30,407 nt of DNA from Mageeibacillus sp. UBA5436 (GTDB lineage Bacteria > Bacillota > Clostridia > Saccharofermentanales > DTU023): contig DIRM01000032.1 in NCBI GenBank assembly GCA_002427545.1, positions 1-30,407 of the forward strand. The letters run 5' to 3'. This document shows positions 8,341 to 15,647 of this stretch, piece after piece (position 1 is the first letter of the stretch; the number at the start of each line of letters is the position of its first letter). The notes under the pieces are model-generated. The model ran no database searches. It was not told where the DNA came from and worked only from the letters and a program-made list of their open reading frames with translations. Both the position numbers and the translations under genes were made by a program.

Positions 8341-8374
8341 GTTATTAACAACTTTAATTTGGGAGGCAAGATTA

Positions 8375-9115
8375 ATGAAATTGGTTTTGATACGCCACGG
8401 CGAAAGTGAATGGAATAGATTGAATCTTTTTACAGGCTGGACTGACGTTGATTTAAGTGATAAAGGCAAAAAAGAAGCTTATGATGGCGGTGTTCTTTTA
8501 AAAGAAGCTGGCTTTGATTTCGATATTTGCTATACGAGTTATTTAAAGCGTGCAATACATACTTTAAATCATGCTCTTTTGGCACTTGATAGAGAATGGT
8601 TACCAGTTGTCAAGGATTGGCGTCTAAATGAGAGACATTATGGTGCTTTACAAGGCTTAAATAAAAGCGAAACAGCACAAAAATATGGAGAAGATCAAGT
8701 TAAAATCTGGCGTAGATCTTTTGATGTATGCCCACCTTCTTTATCAGAAGATGATGAGCGTAATCCTGCAAAGCAATCCGCTTATCGTAATGTTGATAAA
8801 TCAGTTTTACCTTTAACAGAAAGTTTAGAGACAACTATCGAGCGAGTCATTCCTTATTTTGAAGATGTTATTAAAAAAGACATGCTTGACGATAAACGTG
8901 TTTTAATTGTTGCTCATGGTAATTCACTTCGTGCTTTAGTAAAATATTTTGATAAATTAAGTGATGAAGAAATTGTCGGAGTCAATATTCCTACAGGTAT
9001 TCCTTTAGTTTATGAATTTGATTCAAACTTCAATGTTCAAGACAAATATTATTTAGGTGATCAAGAAGCTTTAAAGGCAAAGATGGACAGTGTTGCTAAT
9101 CAAGGCAAGGCTTAA
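8375..9115 (+). CDS. gpmA: 2,3-bisphosphoglycerate-dependent phosphoglycerate mutase
   Basis: This enzyme interconverts 3- and 2-phosphoglycerate in glycolysis and gluconeogenesis through a phosphohistidine. The 246-residue protein has the RHGESEWN catalytic motif at residues 7-14 (in LVLIRHGESEWN), the FTGWTDVDLS block, LNERHYGALQGLNK with its catalytic Glu, and the second histidine in VAHGNSLR. The start is set at ATG 8375, which has GGGAGG 9 nt upstream. An in-frame ATG at 8339 overlaps the promoter -10 and would add 12 non-conserved residues. It sits alone between its own promoter and terminator. Confidence 0.95.
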   Translation: MKLVLIRHGESEWNRLNLFTGWTDVDLSDKGKKEAYDGGVLLKEAGFDFDICYTSYLKRAIHTLNHALLALDREWLPVVKDWRLNERHYGALQGLNKSETAQKYGEDQVKIWRRSFDVCPPSLSEDDERNPAKQSAYRNVDKSVLPLTESLETTIERVIPYFEDVIKKDMLDDKRVLIVAHGNSLRALVKYFDKLSDEEIVGVNIPTGIPLVYEFDSNFNVQDKYYLGDQEALKAKMDSVANQGKA

Positions 9116-9160
9116 TGAATTATTTTATTAAACCAAAAACAATATAAGATTATTTTTTAT

Positions 9161-9195
9161 AAGCTCTGCTGTGATACATTCGCAACAGAGCTTTT
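9161..9195 (+). terminator. Terminator after gpmA
   Basis: AAGCTCTG (9161-9168) pairs with CAGAGCTT (9186-9193), with further partial pairing inside, followed by TTTTAT. It is nested within an outer perfect 9-bp inverted repeat: TATAAGATT at 9143-9151 and AATCTTATA at 9209-9217. Confidence 0.75.
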
Positions 9196-9257
9196 ATAAG
9201 TAACGATGAATCTTATAATTTAAGTCAAGAGAGGTTCTAGATAATTCAATGGTTTCT

Positions 9258-9286
9258 TTAGAAAAAATAAAAATGAATGATATAAT
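9258..9286 (+). promoter_or_regulatory. Distal promoter of the cdaAR-glmM operon
   Basis: TTAGAA (9258-9263), a 17-bp spacer, and a perfect TATAAT (9281-9286) preceded by an extended TG-A. Confidence 0.55.
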
Positions 9287-9313
9287 CTAAAAGAATATTG
9301 ACTAAATTATTAA

Positions 9314-9342
9314 TTCACATCTTAGCTTTTTCTCGATATAAT
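9314..9342 (+). promoter_or_regulatory. Proximal promoter of the cdaAR-glmM operon
   Basis: TTCACA (9314-9319), a 17-bp spacer and a perfect TATAAT (9337-9342). The start site near 9349 gives a leader of about 17 nt with a GGAGAA ribosome site. With the element at 9258-9286 it makes tandem promoters. Confidence 0.6.
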
Positions 9343-9365
9343 AAATAAAAGATTGGAGAAATTAT

Positions 9366-10697
9366 TTGTCAAACACAACGGGTCAATTAGATGAAATTGT
9401 TAACTTTTTCAAGAATATCTTTACTTCTTTGCAAGAAGGAATTCTTTTTATTGGTGAGCCTTTAGATGTTATCTTATCTGTTATAGATATATTGATCACG
9501 ACCTTAATTTTTTATTATATTCTCAGAATTATTCGTGATTCCAGAGCTTGGCAATTATTAAAAGGCATTGTTTTTATCGTTGTTTTGACAATTATTGCAA
9601 AAGTTTTTGGGCTGAGCCTTTTAAGTTTCTTATTATTAAATACAATATCTATTTTCTCTGTTGCCATCGTGATTATTTTTCAACCTGAGCTACGTCGAAC
9701 CTTGGAAACAGTGGGACGTTCAGGCTTAGGTTTTATTTCAGCTAAAGGTGGAGGATACTTTGGTGAAAAAACAGCGACAACGACTTCACAATTAATTGAA
9801 TCAATCGTTCAAGCCTGTCATGATATGGCATTGACTAAAACTGGCGCTCTAATCGTCATCGAGAGACAAACACCTTTAGGAGATTTACAAAATCAAGAAA
9901 ATGCGGTTCAAATTGATTCGCCAGTTTCGACTAGTTTACTTAAACAAATCTTCTATAATGGGACACCATTACATGATGGAGCAATTTTGATTCGAAATGG
10001 TAGAATAGCTGCTGCTAAAATCCATATTCCCCTTTCGGACAATTATCATTTGCGCAAAGATTATGGTACGAGACATCGTGCAGCAATAGGAGCAAGTGAG
10101 ATGGGTGATGCCATTTCAATCGTTGTTTCAGAAGAAAAAGGCACAATCAGTTTGGCTATTGATGGGATACTTTATGTTCTCGATAATAGTGATGCTTTGC
10201 GTACGCAATTACATAGTCTATTATTGCCTGATGAAGAAGAGAAAAAACACTTTAAAATTTTCAGAAAAAAAGAAAAGAAAAATATTGTTGTGCAACCAAC
10301 AAAAAAATCCAGAAAATTTTTATTGATGCTTGCAGCGCTTCTTACTTCAGTATTTTTATGGTTATATGTACAGATTACAGTTAATCCAATTACATCCAAA
10401 ACCTTTAATGTTGTTCTTAGTTATCAAAATACAGAAGCATTAAAAGAAAAAGGATTAGAGGCGACCTATTCTGCTGAAACAGTTCAATTATCTTTGACAG
10501 GTCGTAAAAATTTATTAGATGGTATGACGAATCGTGATATAGAAGCATACATAGATTTTAATCAAGTAGAAGAAGCAGGCATTCAAAGTTTAAATATTTC
10601 AATTGACAAAAACACGCCTTTATATACAAGGACAGACTATTTAACACCGGATAAAGTAACCATAGCTGTTCGCCCATATAATGAAAATGTAAATTGA
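9366..10697 (+). CDS. cdaA: Diadenylate cyclase CdaA fused to a CdaR (YbbR) domain
   Basis: CdaA joins two ATP molecules into c-di-AMP, an essential messenger for osmotic and cell-wall control. The 443-residue chain starts with three hydrophobic segments (about residues 30-100), then IFQPELRR, then the cyclase domain with catalytic DGA at 204-206 and GTRHRAA at 234-240. After a charged linker (290-315) comes a fourth membrane segment (about 318-335) and one YbbR repeat (about 340-435), features that normally belong to the separate protein CdaR. The frame is open throughout and no internal start with a ribosome site was seen at the junction. The fusion would place cyclase in the cytoplasm and YbbR outside. 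Start is TTG 9366 with GGAGAA upstream. glmM follows after 30 bp, matching the conserved cdaA-cdaR-glmM operon. Confidence 0.92.
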   Translation: MSNTTGQLDEIVNFFKNIFTSLQEGILFIGEPLDVILSVIDILITTLIFYYILRIIRDSRAWQLLKGIVFIVVLTIIAKVFGLSLLSFLLLNTISIFSVAIVIIFQPELRRTLETVGRSGLGFISAKGGGYFGEKTATTTSQLIESIVQACHDMALTKTGALIVIERQTPLGDLQNQENAVQIDSPVSTSLLKQIFYNGTPLHDGAILIRNGRIAAAKIHIPLSDNYHLRKDYGTRHRAAIGASEMGDAISIVVSEEKGTISLAIDGILYVLDNSDALRTQLHSLLLPDEEEKKHFKIFRKKEKKNIVVQPTKKSRKFLLMLAALLTSVFLWLYVQITVNPITSKTFNVVLSYQNTEALKEKGLEATYSAETVQLSLTGRKNLLDGMTNRDIEAYIDFNQVEEAGIQSLNISIDKNTPLYTRTDYLTPDKVTIAVRPYNENVN

Positions 10698-10727
10698 AAA
10701 AATGCTTCTTAAAATAATGGAGGAAAT

Positions 10728-12080
10728 ATGACAAGATTATTCGGTACAGATGGTGTACGTGGTATTGCAAATAAAGAATTAACCCCGGATTTGGCCTTCC
10801 GTTTAGGCTTTGCCGGCGCAAAAGTATTGGCTGGCGAAAAAGCTTATAAACCAGTGATTTTAGTAGGTACTGATACTAGAATTTCTTGTGGAATGCTTGA
10901 ATCTGCCTTGGTGGCAGGCATCACCTCTGCAGGCGCAGATGCCTTTTTAGCAGGAGTCGTACCAACTCCAGGAATTGCTTATTTGACTCAAAAGTATCAA
11001 TGTGATGCTGGTGTTATGATTTCGGCTTCTCATAATTCTTATGAATATAATGGTATTAAATTCTTCGCTAGCACAGGTTATAAATTACCGGATGAAGTTG
11101 AAGATGAAATTGAAGCGATGATAAATTCCTATACAGAGGACATGATTCGACCTATTGGCAAACAAATTGGTCATTGCATCAATAAACCCAATGCTGCAAG
11201 AGATTATGCAGAACATATTAAAAGACATATGAGCGTCGATCTGACAGGAATTAAAATTGCCGTAGATTGCGCTAATGGTGCAAGCTATCATATTGCTCCA
11301 GGCATTCTTAGTGATTTAGGTGCAGAGGTTATTGCAATTGGCATTGAGCCAGATGGAGAGAATATCAATTTAAACTGTGGTTCCACGCATATGAAACGAT
11401 TAGAGCAAACGGTACGTCGTGAAGGCTGTGATATCGGTATTGCTTTTGATGGTGATGCGGATCGTATGTTAGCAGTTGATGAAAATGGAAAACATGTAGA
11501 TGGTGATGGCATTATTGCCATTATTGCTAAAGGAATGCAAGATCGTGGTATTTTGCGAGATGATAAAATATGTGTGACCGTGATGAGTAATTTAGGTCTT
11601 GATATATTTGCTGAAGAAGCTGGCATTACTTTAGCTAAAACACAAGTTGGTGACCGTTATGTTTTAGAAGAAATGCTGAAATCAGGTATTTCGATTGGTG
11701 GCGAACAAAGTGGTCATATTATTCTTTTAGATCATACCACTACAGGCGATGGCATTTTGAGTGCTTTAGCACTTTTAAAAACTTTAAATCATGATAATAA
11801 ACGTCTTTCTGAGGCAAGTTCCATCATGAAACCCTTACCACAAGTCTTAAAGAATGCCAAAATTTCAAATGAACGCAAAAAAGCAGCCATGCAAGATGAA
11901 GACATTTTAAATGTTATTGCAGAAGAAGAAAAAAAATTAAATAAAAAAGGCAGAATTTTAGTAAGACCTTCAGGTACAGAACCCATTATCCGTGTCATGA
12001 TTGAGGGTGAAGACATACAACAAATTACAAAAATGGCAAAGCGTATAGTTGAACTATTAAACAGCCGTTACGGAATTTAA
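10728..12080 (+). CDS. glmM: Phosphoglucosamine mutase
   Basis: GlmM converts glucosamine-6-phosphate to glucosamine-1-phosphate, the step leading to UDP-GlcNAc for peptidoglycan. The 450-residue protein has the full set of motifs: FGTDGVRG near the N-terminus, the phosphoserine loop ISASHN with the active serine at residue 101, the metal loop FDGDADR, the sugar loop GGEQSGH, and the phosphate-binding RPSGTEP near the C-terminus. The start ATG has a clear GGAGGA site. It is third-party partner of the c-di-AMP system: in other Firmicutes GlmM binds and inhibits CdaA, which fits its place right after the cyclase gene. It is 1 nt upstream of the next gene. Confidence 0.97.
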   Translation: MTRLFGTDGVRGIANKELTPDLAFRLGFAGAKVLAGEKAYKPVILVGTDTRISCGMLESALVAGITSAGADAFLAGVVPTPGIAYLTQKYQCDAGVMISASHNSYEYNGIKFFASTGYKLPDEVEDEIEAMINSYTEDMIRPIGKQIGHCINKPNAARDYAEHIKRHMSVDLTGIKIAVDCANGASYHIAPGILSDLGAEVIAIGIEPDGENINLNCGSTHMKRLEQTVRREGCDIGIAFDGDADRMLAVDENGKHVDGDGIIAIIAKGMQDRGILRDDKICVTVMSNLGLDIFAEEAGITLAKTQVGDRYVLEEMLKSGISIGGEQSGHIILLDHTTTGDGILSALALLKTLNHDNKRLSEASSIMKPLPQVLKNAKISNERKKAAMQDEDILNVIAEEEKKLNKKGRILVRPSGTEPIIRVMIEGEDIQQITKMAKRIVELLNSRYGI

Positions 12081-12081
12081 C

Positions 12082-13275
12082 ATGTCACAAAAAAAAGCTT
12101 TAAAAATAGTTAGCATTTTATTTGTTTGCAGTCTAATTGTAATCATTGTACATGCCGTTTTACTACATGTTTTTCCGGAAAAATTTGATAAAGAAACAGC
12201 TATAGATAATGAGCAAGAGGCCGAAGATATCGTTTTGGATGAATTGCCAATTAATGAGGTTTTAGCTTCAGCAACAACCAAAAACACTCAAAATGTCTTT
12301 AGCTGGACATATGATTCATCGGTACCAATTTATCATCAGGTCGATTTAAGCATATATAATAGTAAAGTAAAAGACGAAAATGCTTTAAATGGCATTACGG
12401 TTTATTTGTCGCAAAATAAAGTAACAACCAGTTCTGCATCGAAGGAAAACGTAGAAAGTCTAGATGAAAATGATGAAAATTCAGGAATCATTTCTGAATC
12501 AGATGAAAATATAATTAATTTAAATCAAGAATATACCGATGATGATTATCAAAAGATATTAAATAATATTTTACTTCAAACAAAAAATAATCTTGAATCA
12601 ATAGGGGCAACAGTTATTATTTTAGATCAAGCGATTGATGATGATTTACAAAAAGCAGCTTTTGTTGGTAAAGATATTTTAGAAGATTTTATTGAAGAAT
12701 TATCAGAACAAAAATTTAAAAGTGACACTTTAGATTTATTGATTGAACCATTAAAAAGCATACAAAGTTCTCCTGAAAATCAAACGTTTTTTGCAGATGT
12801 TGGTGTGAGTTCAGAACATCGCTTATTGTTAGATGTCGAAAGGCAATATTCAGACCGTCTTTATATCAATATTCGTTTTGGAGAAAGTGAAAATATTGAA
12901 AGTGGTAGTTTAGTTCGTTATTTTGGCAATCAAAGCGCTTCAATTGGTGCACAAGGCGACACTTTAAGTGCTGAATCAAGTGAAAAACCAGCATATATTG
13001 CTTATGATCCAGAAAATCGACAAAGGTTAGCTAATTTAGCCAATAAAAATATTAATCAATTATTACCAGGACTTAATTCAGATTTAGAAGAAGGTATAAA
13101 AGAAGATATCATCCCTTGTCTGAGGCTTATTAACTTAAATAGCATGGATATTACAATAGGCCAAAAAGGTGAAATCTATGATATGCAAATTTTAACTTCG
13201 GAAGAGCAACAAAAAATTCTGGCAGAAGCAATTAGTAATGCTTGTTTTGAATACTATTGTACTGAGCTGGAGTAA
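12082..13275 (+). CDS. Membrane-anchored protein resembling a degenerate Amidase_3 (no catalytic residues)
   Basis: Not assignable to a named gene. The 397-residue protein has one N-terminal membrane anchor (about 9-30), an acidic linker, and a likely extracytoplasmic domain. The C-terminal part follows the pattern of N-acetylmuramoyl-L-alanine amidase (Amidase_3, as in CwlD). GITVYL (104-109) matches the strand before DPGHGG. GATVIILDQ (175-183) matches GAxVxxTR. LYINIRFG (260-267) matches LYISIHLNA. IIPCLRLINLNSMD (343-356) matches the PxxLIEVGFLSN block, and the final helix EEQQKILAEAI matches too. The zinc and catalytic residues appear lost: no DPGHGG, Arg for the SIH histidine, and no Glu in the last motif. 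A polar insert (about 113-150) replaces the first metal loop. It starts 1 nt after glmM, so it is co-transcribed. The amidase relation is my inference from pattern, not a search. Confidence 0.85.
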   Translation: MSQKKALKIVSILFVCSLIVIIVHAVLLHVFPEKFDKETAIDNEQEAEDIVLDELPINEVLASATTKNTQNVFSWTYDSSVPIYHQVDLSIYNSKVKDENALNGITVYLSQNKVTTSSASKENVESLDENDENSGIISESDENIINLNQEYTDDDYQKILNNILLQTKNNLESIGATVIILDQAIDDDLQKAAFVGKDILEDFIEELSEQKFKSDTLDLLIEPLKSIQSSPENQTFFADVGVSSEHRLLLDVERQYSDRLYINIRFGESENIESGSLVRYFGNQSASIGAQGDTLSAESSEKPAYIAYDPENRQRLANLANKNINQLLPGLNSDLEEGIKEDIIPCLRLINLNSMDITIGQKGEIYDMQILTSEEQQKILAEAISNACFEYYCTELE

Positions 13276-13315
13276 TTATTAAAAAGCAATCATCAATAAA
13301 CATAATTTTTTAGAT

Positions 13316-13346
13316 ATTACCATATAAATTTTTATATGGTAATTTT
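13316..13346. terminator. Bidirectional terminator between the amidase-like and vanY-like genes
   Basis: A perfect 13-bp stem, ATTACCATATAAA (13316-13328) with TTTATATGGTAAT (13331-13343), is followed by T-rich sequence on both strands. It serves the plus-strand glmM operon and the minus-strand carboxypeptidase gene. The 2-nt loop means the innermost pairs would open. Confidence 0.8.
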
Positions 13347-14211
13347 AATTATTAACTCTAGCTGTGATAATAATATAGCCAGTATTATCATAAGAATAAT
13401 GAATATCAGAAATACTATCTGGTAATAAAATATCTTGATTAGGATTTTGTCTACTGATGATATAATCATTTACAGTATAGATGTGACCTGGTTCTAGAAA
13501 ATTAATATATTCTTCTAAAGTCCAAAAATTTTTAGCTATAATCATGGAATGAGGTAAACCAACATAACGAATATGCCAGGCTTCATAGGGAATACCTGTG
13601 ATGTCTTCTTTATTTTCAGGATAACGAATAATAAAACCATATTCGGCACAATGTTGATCAATAAATTGTCCTGCTTTACTTTTGATAAAAGCAGGACCAG
13701 AAAATGACTCAACATAAACGTCTAAAGCCAAACCAGTTTGATGTTCACTATGACCAGGTTTGTTTGCATAAATGGGATCTTCTTCATAGATTTCTTCTTG
13801 TTCTTCATAAGAACGATAAACAGAAGAAACATACAATTTGTCTCCAGTTTGTTTTGTTACAGCTTCGGTTAGTAAAGCATAATCATCTAATAAAGCAGTA
13901 TTCATAAAAACGGTACTGTCTCTATACTCAGCTAAATCGACTGAAAAATTTTCTGGTAATGAATACTCATTATTAACTAACATTAAGCTTTGATTGCTAG
14001 GCCAGTCGGTATTTTCTATTTGAAATGCCTTTAATTCATTTTTATTTAATTCTTCAATTTCATAATGATTCTCACTTCTCAAAAATAAACTTTGAGTTTT
14101 ATATAAGAGATCTGGATTTTTAAGCAATAAAAAGGAAAGCAGAATAATCAAAAGAATTAAAAAACAAAGAATGATATAAATTGTGTTGTTTTGTTTTTTT
14201 GTTTTTTTCAT
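13345..14211 (-). CDS. VanY-family D-Ala-D-Ala carboxypeptidase
   Basis: This is a likely zinc peptidase that trims the terminal D-alanine from peptidoglycan stem peptides outside the cell. The 288-residue protein has a basic N-terminus and one membrane anchor (about 10-30), then the VanY domain. Its SxHxxGxAxD motif supplies ligands His157 and Asp164, and EAWHIRYVG supplies catalytic Glu210 and ligand His213. SSVYRSYEEQ is also typical of the family. The last 70 residues form a small extra segment of unknown role. The start ATG complement (14211) has AAGGTG upstream. No vanA/vanH-type resistance genes are nearby, so a housekeeping role in wall maturation is more likely than vancomycin resistance. 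Confidence 0.9.
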   Translation of the reverse strand: MKKTKKQNNTIYIILCFLILLIILLSFLLLKNPDLLYKTQSLFLRSENHYEIEELNKNELKAFQIENTDWPSNQSLMLVNNEYSLPENFSVDLAEYRDSTVFMNTALLDDYALLTEAVTKQTGDKLYVSSVYRSYEEQEEIYEEDPIYANKPGHSEHQTGLALDVYVESFSGPAFIKSKAGQFIDQHCAEYGFIIRYPENKEDITGIPYEAWHIRYVGLPHSMIIAKNFWTLEEYINFLEPGHIYTVNDYIISRQNPNQDILLPDSISDIHYSYDNTGYIIITARVNN

Positions 14212-14264
14212 AAAATCACCTTGTTAAATTTTAGGTGCAATAAATGCTCTGGTCAAATATTTTA

Positions 14265-14292
14265 CATTAAATTGTATCGAATGAATTTAATG
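14265..14292. promoter_or_regulatory. Perfect inverted repeat between the divergent vanY-like gene and rpmE
   Basis: CATTAAATT (14265-14273) and AATTTAATG (14284-14292) are exact reverse complements separated by 10 nt. The repeat abuts a possible minus-strand -10 (TAAAAT, complement of 14259-14264) for the vanY-like gene and lies 11 bp upstream of a TTGACA -35 for rpmE. Its size and position suggest an operator, but the regulator is unknown. It does not resemble the usual Zur box. Confidence 0.5.
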
Positions 14293-14303
14293 AAAGATAC
14301 AGT

Positions 14304-14332
14304 TTGACAAGATTATTTAAACAGAGTAAGCT
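14304..14332 (+). promoter_or_regulatory. Candidate promoter of rpmE
   Basis: A perfect -35 TTGACA (14304-14309) and a 17-bp spacer lead to TAAGCT (14327-14332), which keeps only the three most conserved -10 bases. The leader to the rpmE start would be about 80 nt. Confidence 0.45.
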
Positions 14333-14418
14333 TGAAAAGCTATTTTATAAGCAATAAAACTCGTATTGCATTCGTATTCAAAGAGTTTACGGGTAATATG
14401 GTATGTGAGGTGAAAGAA

Positions 14419-14634
14419 ATGAAAGACGGAATTCATCCAAAATATGGAAAAGCAACTGTTCGTTGTGCTTGTGGTGCAACATTCGAAACAGGCTCAGTTT
14501 TAGAAAATATTAATGTTGATATTTGCTCCAATTGCCATCCTTTTTATACAGGACGTCAAAAGTTAGTTGATACTGGTGGTCGTGTAGATAAATTTAAACG
14601 TCGTATGGACCGTGCCGCAAATTCAAAAAAATAA
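14419..14634 (+). CDS. rpmE: 50S ribosomal protein L31, zinc-binding type
   Basis: L31 sits at the central protuberance of the ribosome and bridges the subunits. The 71-residue protein has the zinc-ribbon form: CAC near residues 16-18 and CSNC about 20 residues later, with the conserved HPFYTG and R-V-D-KF-RR blocks. The start is ATG 14419, with GAGGTGA 6 nt upstream. A longer open frame from 14332 would add 29 residues not seen in L31. A terminator follows at once, so rpmE is probably its own unit with partial readthrough into the DUF1385 gene. Confidence 0.96.
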   Translation: MKDGIHPKYGKATVRCACGATFETGSVLENINVDICSNCHPFYTGRQKLVDTGGRVDKFKRRMDRAANSKK

Positions 14635-14657
14635 GATATTAAAAACACATTAATAAT

Positions 14658-14693
14658 AAAAGGAGTCTGTACTAATTGTGCAACTCCTTTTTT
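14658..14693 (+). terminator. Terminator after rpmE
   Basis: AAAAGGAGT (14658-14666) pairs with ACTCCTTTT (14683-14691), giving 9 bp around a 16-nt loop, followed by more Ts. Confidence 0.75.
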
Positions 14694-14726
14694 AATAGAA
14701 ACAATTTTGATGAGAATTGGAGTTTT

Positions 14727-15647
14727 ATGAAAAATACAAATAATCCATTAGAAAAAAGAAAAACGACCATAGGCGGCCAAGCTTTGATTGAAGGATTAAT
14801 GATGATTGGGCCAGATAAAAAAGCAATGGCAGTAAGAAATCCAGAAGGTGAAATTGTCTTAGAATACTTAGAAGCACCTCATACTTCAAAAGTGGATAAA
14901 ATCCCTTTCGTAAGAGGGCCAGTTCGTCTTTTTAATCAATTGGTATTAGGCACAAAAGCATTAACACACTCAGCTGAAATTGCGGAGCCAGAAGAAGAAA
15001 AAGCCAATGATTCGAATGCCGCACTTTATGTATCTGTCATTGTAAGTGTTCTATTTTCTGTATTGTTATTTATGATTATTCCAGGCGCTATTGTCGATTT
15101 GATTCGTTCCTTAGCTGGTATTGTAGCAAATACAAAAGGCATTAGTTTATTACTGACATTATTTGAAGGTGTCATTCGAGTCGCGATATTTATCCTTTAT
15201 CTCTGGCTCGTTTCACGAATGGACGATATAAAAAGAGTATGGCAATATCATGGCTCTGAGCATAAAACAATTGCCTGTTATGAAGCTAAAATGCCTTTGA
15301 CTGTTGAGAATATCAAAACTTTTTCTCGCTTTCATCCACGTTGTGGAACTTCATTTATGTTCTTAGTTATGATTGTTAGTATCATTGTTTTAGCCTTTAT
15401 CGGTTGGCGCAGTCGCTTGATTAACTTTGTCATTCGCTTATTGCTATTGCCAATCATTGCTGGCATTACTTATGAAATTATTCGCATTGTTGGCAAATAT
15501 GATAATCCTGTAACACGCGCTATTAGTAAGCCAGGTTTAGCTATGCAAAGATTGACAACGGCAGAACCAGATGATTCAATGATTGAAGTAGCTATTGTTG
15601 CTATGAATGCAGTTCTACCCGATATTGAGGGAAGCGATGAATGGTGA
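14727..15647 (+). CDS. DUF1385 membrane protein (YqhQ-like)
   Basis: A conserved Firmicutes membrane protein of unknown biochemical function. The 306-residue product has the family's N-terminal GGQALIEGLMM block, several hydrophobic segments, and two conserved sites that look suited to metal or cofactor binding: HGSEHKTIACYEA, and FHPRCGTSFMFLV. The start is ATG 14727, with GGAG 4 nt upstream. A longer frame from TTG 14676 would begin inside the rpmE terminator and is rejected. It overlaps prmC by 7 nt, and its place between rpmE and prmC-prfA is a common order in Clostridia, which ties it to translation genes by context only. Confidence 0.93.
   Translation: MKNTNNPLEKRKTTIGGQALIEGLMMIGPDKKAMAVRNPEGEIVLEYLEAPHTSKVDKIPFVRGPVRLFNQLVLGTKALTHSAEIAEPEEEKANDSNAALYVSVIVSVLFSVLLFMIIPGAIVDLIRSLAGIVANTKGISLLLTLFEGVIRVAIFILYLWLVSRMDDIKRVWQYHGSEHKTIACYEAKMPLTVENIKTFSRFHPRCGTSFMFLVMIVSIIVLAFIGWRSRLINFVIRLLLLPIIAGITYEIIRIVGKYDNPVTRAISKPGLAMQRLTTAEPDDSMIEVAIVAMNAVLPDIEGSDEW

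Noticed and set aside
13345..14211. Vancomycin-resistance cassette suggested by a VanY-type gene
   Set aside because: No vanH, vanA, vanX or two-component regulator genes are nearby; an ordinary wall carboxypeptidase is more likely.
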